In this document: positions 5,179 through 6,076 of the stretch, one piece after another
Layout: the number at the start of each line of letters is the position of its first letter
Position numbering within the stretch: position 1 is the first letter of the stretch
From: Trebonia sp.
Lineage (GTDB): Bacteria > Actinomycetota > Actinomycetes > Streptosporangiales > Streptosporangiaceae
Reading direction: 5' to 3'
Length of the DNA: 6,076 nucleotides
NCBI GenBank assembly: GCA_030038035.1
Contig: JASHPP010000717.1
Span: 1-6,076 of the forward strand
The notes under the pieces: generated by a model
Told to the model about the DNA's origin: nothing
The model's input: only the letters and a program-made list of their open reading frames with translations
The model's database searches: none
Translations under genes and position numbers: made by a program

Positions 5179-6076
5179 TCAGCCGTCGACATTCCTCCTG
5201 AGCAGGGGCGCGGAGACGCCGCGGTTGCCGAGCTGGCTGCGCTGCGCCGGGGTTTGCGGCAGGGCCGGGAGCCAGGTCACGTTCCACGCTTGCGCGTCGA
5301 GCTTGGCCGCACTCCAGACCTCGAACCCGATCCCGCCGAAGGCCCTGGAGACGCCGGAACCCAGGCCCGCCCCGCCGCAGCCGACGACAGCAGCGACGGT
5401 GACCAGGCTCGCCCACACCTGGGACGCTCCGCTGAGGTTCGAGATCACCAGGTAGAGCAACCCCGCGAGCGCGGCGGCGGTGCCGGCCACGATCGGCCAG
5501 AACCGCCGCAGGATCGTGAGGGTCACCGTCCGCGTGGCCCGGGCGATCGTGGACGCGGCCTGCACCCACGCGCCCATCGCGGGATTGAGGCTGACGTCCG
5601 GGTCGGCGGTGAGGGCGGAGTGCCAGATCGTTCCCTGCATGCGCAGGGCGCTGACGACCGCGTCCCCCGAGGCTGTCCATGTGTTCGCGTTCCTGGCCCG
5701 CAGGTTCGGCGCGTTGACGTTGACCCAGTCCGCCCACTTCGTCAGCGACTGGCCGACGATGGCCGCCGTCGTCGGCGGAATCGCGCTGCCCGCGCCGTTG
5801 AGCCACGTCTGCATGGCGGCGACCTGGTCGCGCCTGAATATCGAGATGAACGTCTCCGGGCCGCCGTCGGGCGTGACCAGCCAGCACATGTCGCTCAGCG
5901 CCAGGCCCAGCTGGTAGGCGTTGAGCTGCTGCAGGTCGTCGGCGAGCTGATCGAGGACGGCCAGGTGCAGGTTGCCCACCGCGCCGTCGAACGTGCCCAC
6001 GTCAAACGGGTCCGCGCCGCCTGGCTCCTTGGTCGCCTCGGCCCGGATCTCGGCATCCGAGACGCCAGGGAAGGGT
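5179..6076 (-). CDS. Two-TM membrane protein of unknown function (5' end outside window)
   Basis: At least 298 codons are visible, ending in TGA at 5181-5179. A GTG at 6000 could start a 273-aa form. However, the frame stays open to the window edge, the 25 codons beyond that GTG keep strong G/C third positions, and AAGGAG is 24 bases away, too far to serve it; so the gene probably begins outside. The visible N-terminal part is soluble and Trp-rich (MCWLVTPDGG, LTKWADWVNVNAP). Two adjacent hydrophobic segments follow, at about residues 193-212 and 219-241 of the visible part, the second Gly/Ala-rich, with basic residues (LRRFW) just before the first. A cytosolic or exported tail of about 55 residues ends LLRRNVDG. 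I recognise no domain. It converges on the small helical protein gene with 11 bp between stop codons and no visible terminator. Confidence 0.75.
   Translation of the reverse strand, partial: PFPGVSDAEIRAEATKEPGGADPFDVGTFDGAVGNLHLAVLDQLADDLQQLNAYQLGLALSDMCWLVTPDGGPETFISIFRRDQVAAMQTWLNGAGSAIPPTTAAIVGQSLTKWADWVNVNAPNLRARNANTWTASGDAVVSALRMQGTIWHSALTADPDVSLNPAMGAWVQAASTIARATRTVTLTILRRFWPIVAGTAAALAGLLYLVISNLSGASQVWASLVTVAAVVGCGGAGLGSGVSRAFGGIGFEVWSAAKLDAQAWNVTWLPALPQTPAQRSQLGNRGVSAPLLRRNVDG

Noticed and set aside
4700..5887. Long minus-strand frame (395 codons) across two genes
   Set aside because: It overlaps both the small helical gene and the two-TM gene in other frames and is Arg/Gly/Ala low-complexity, with the third-position bias in the other genes' favour.

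Overview
The window is very GC-rich. Its genes prefer G or C at third codon positions, GTG starts are likely for two of them, and one promoter looks leaderless. The gene types (DHA2 efflux pump with divergent TetR regulator, a short S26 signal peptidase, a bacterial eRF1-like protein beside a DosR-like box) fit a high-GC actinomycete. I cannot name the genus. No rRNA, tRNA, transposase or CRISPR array is visible, and no gene-free stretch exceeds 300 bases.

Layout: 1-166 (+) is the C-terminal end of an S26 signal peptidase. 167-314 is a convergent intergenic gap filled by an array of four hairpin-forming units spaced about 30-32 bp. 315-1805 (-) is a 14-TM drug/proton antiporter, divergent from a TetR-family regulator at 1928-2641 (+). 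Their 122-bp shared region carries repeated 13-bp sites of the form TRTACNNNGTAYA and two interlocked promoter candidates. The TetR stop codon touches the stop codon of a convergent SAM-dependent methyltransferase (2642-3382, -). That gene lies 10 bp downstream of an eRF1/Vms1-like (baeRF-type) protein (3393-4538, -), so the two probably form an operon. A 182-bp divergent region (4539-4720) follows, with a DosR-box-like palindrome and a second palindrome like the CebR operator. It leads to a small helical protein of unknown function (4721-5167, +). A two-TM protein of unknown function (from 5179, -) converges on it and runs off the right edge.

How the genes may work together: the transporter and TetR form a classic self-regulated efflux module. 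The baeRF-type protein, the methyltransferase and the small helical protein may share control from the DosR-like site. Mycobacterium tuberculosis places a baeRF-family gene (Rv2629) in its DosR dormancy regulon, so a hypoxia or stasis response is a reasonable hypothesis. The window contains no DosR gene, and the link rests on motif resemblance. I found no clear new defence or mobile system. The most unusual signals are the hairpin array, the operator array, and a baeRF protein lacking the catalytic-type glutamine.
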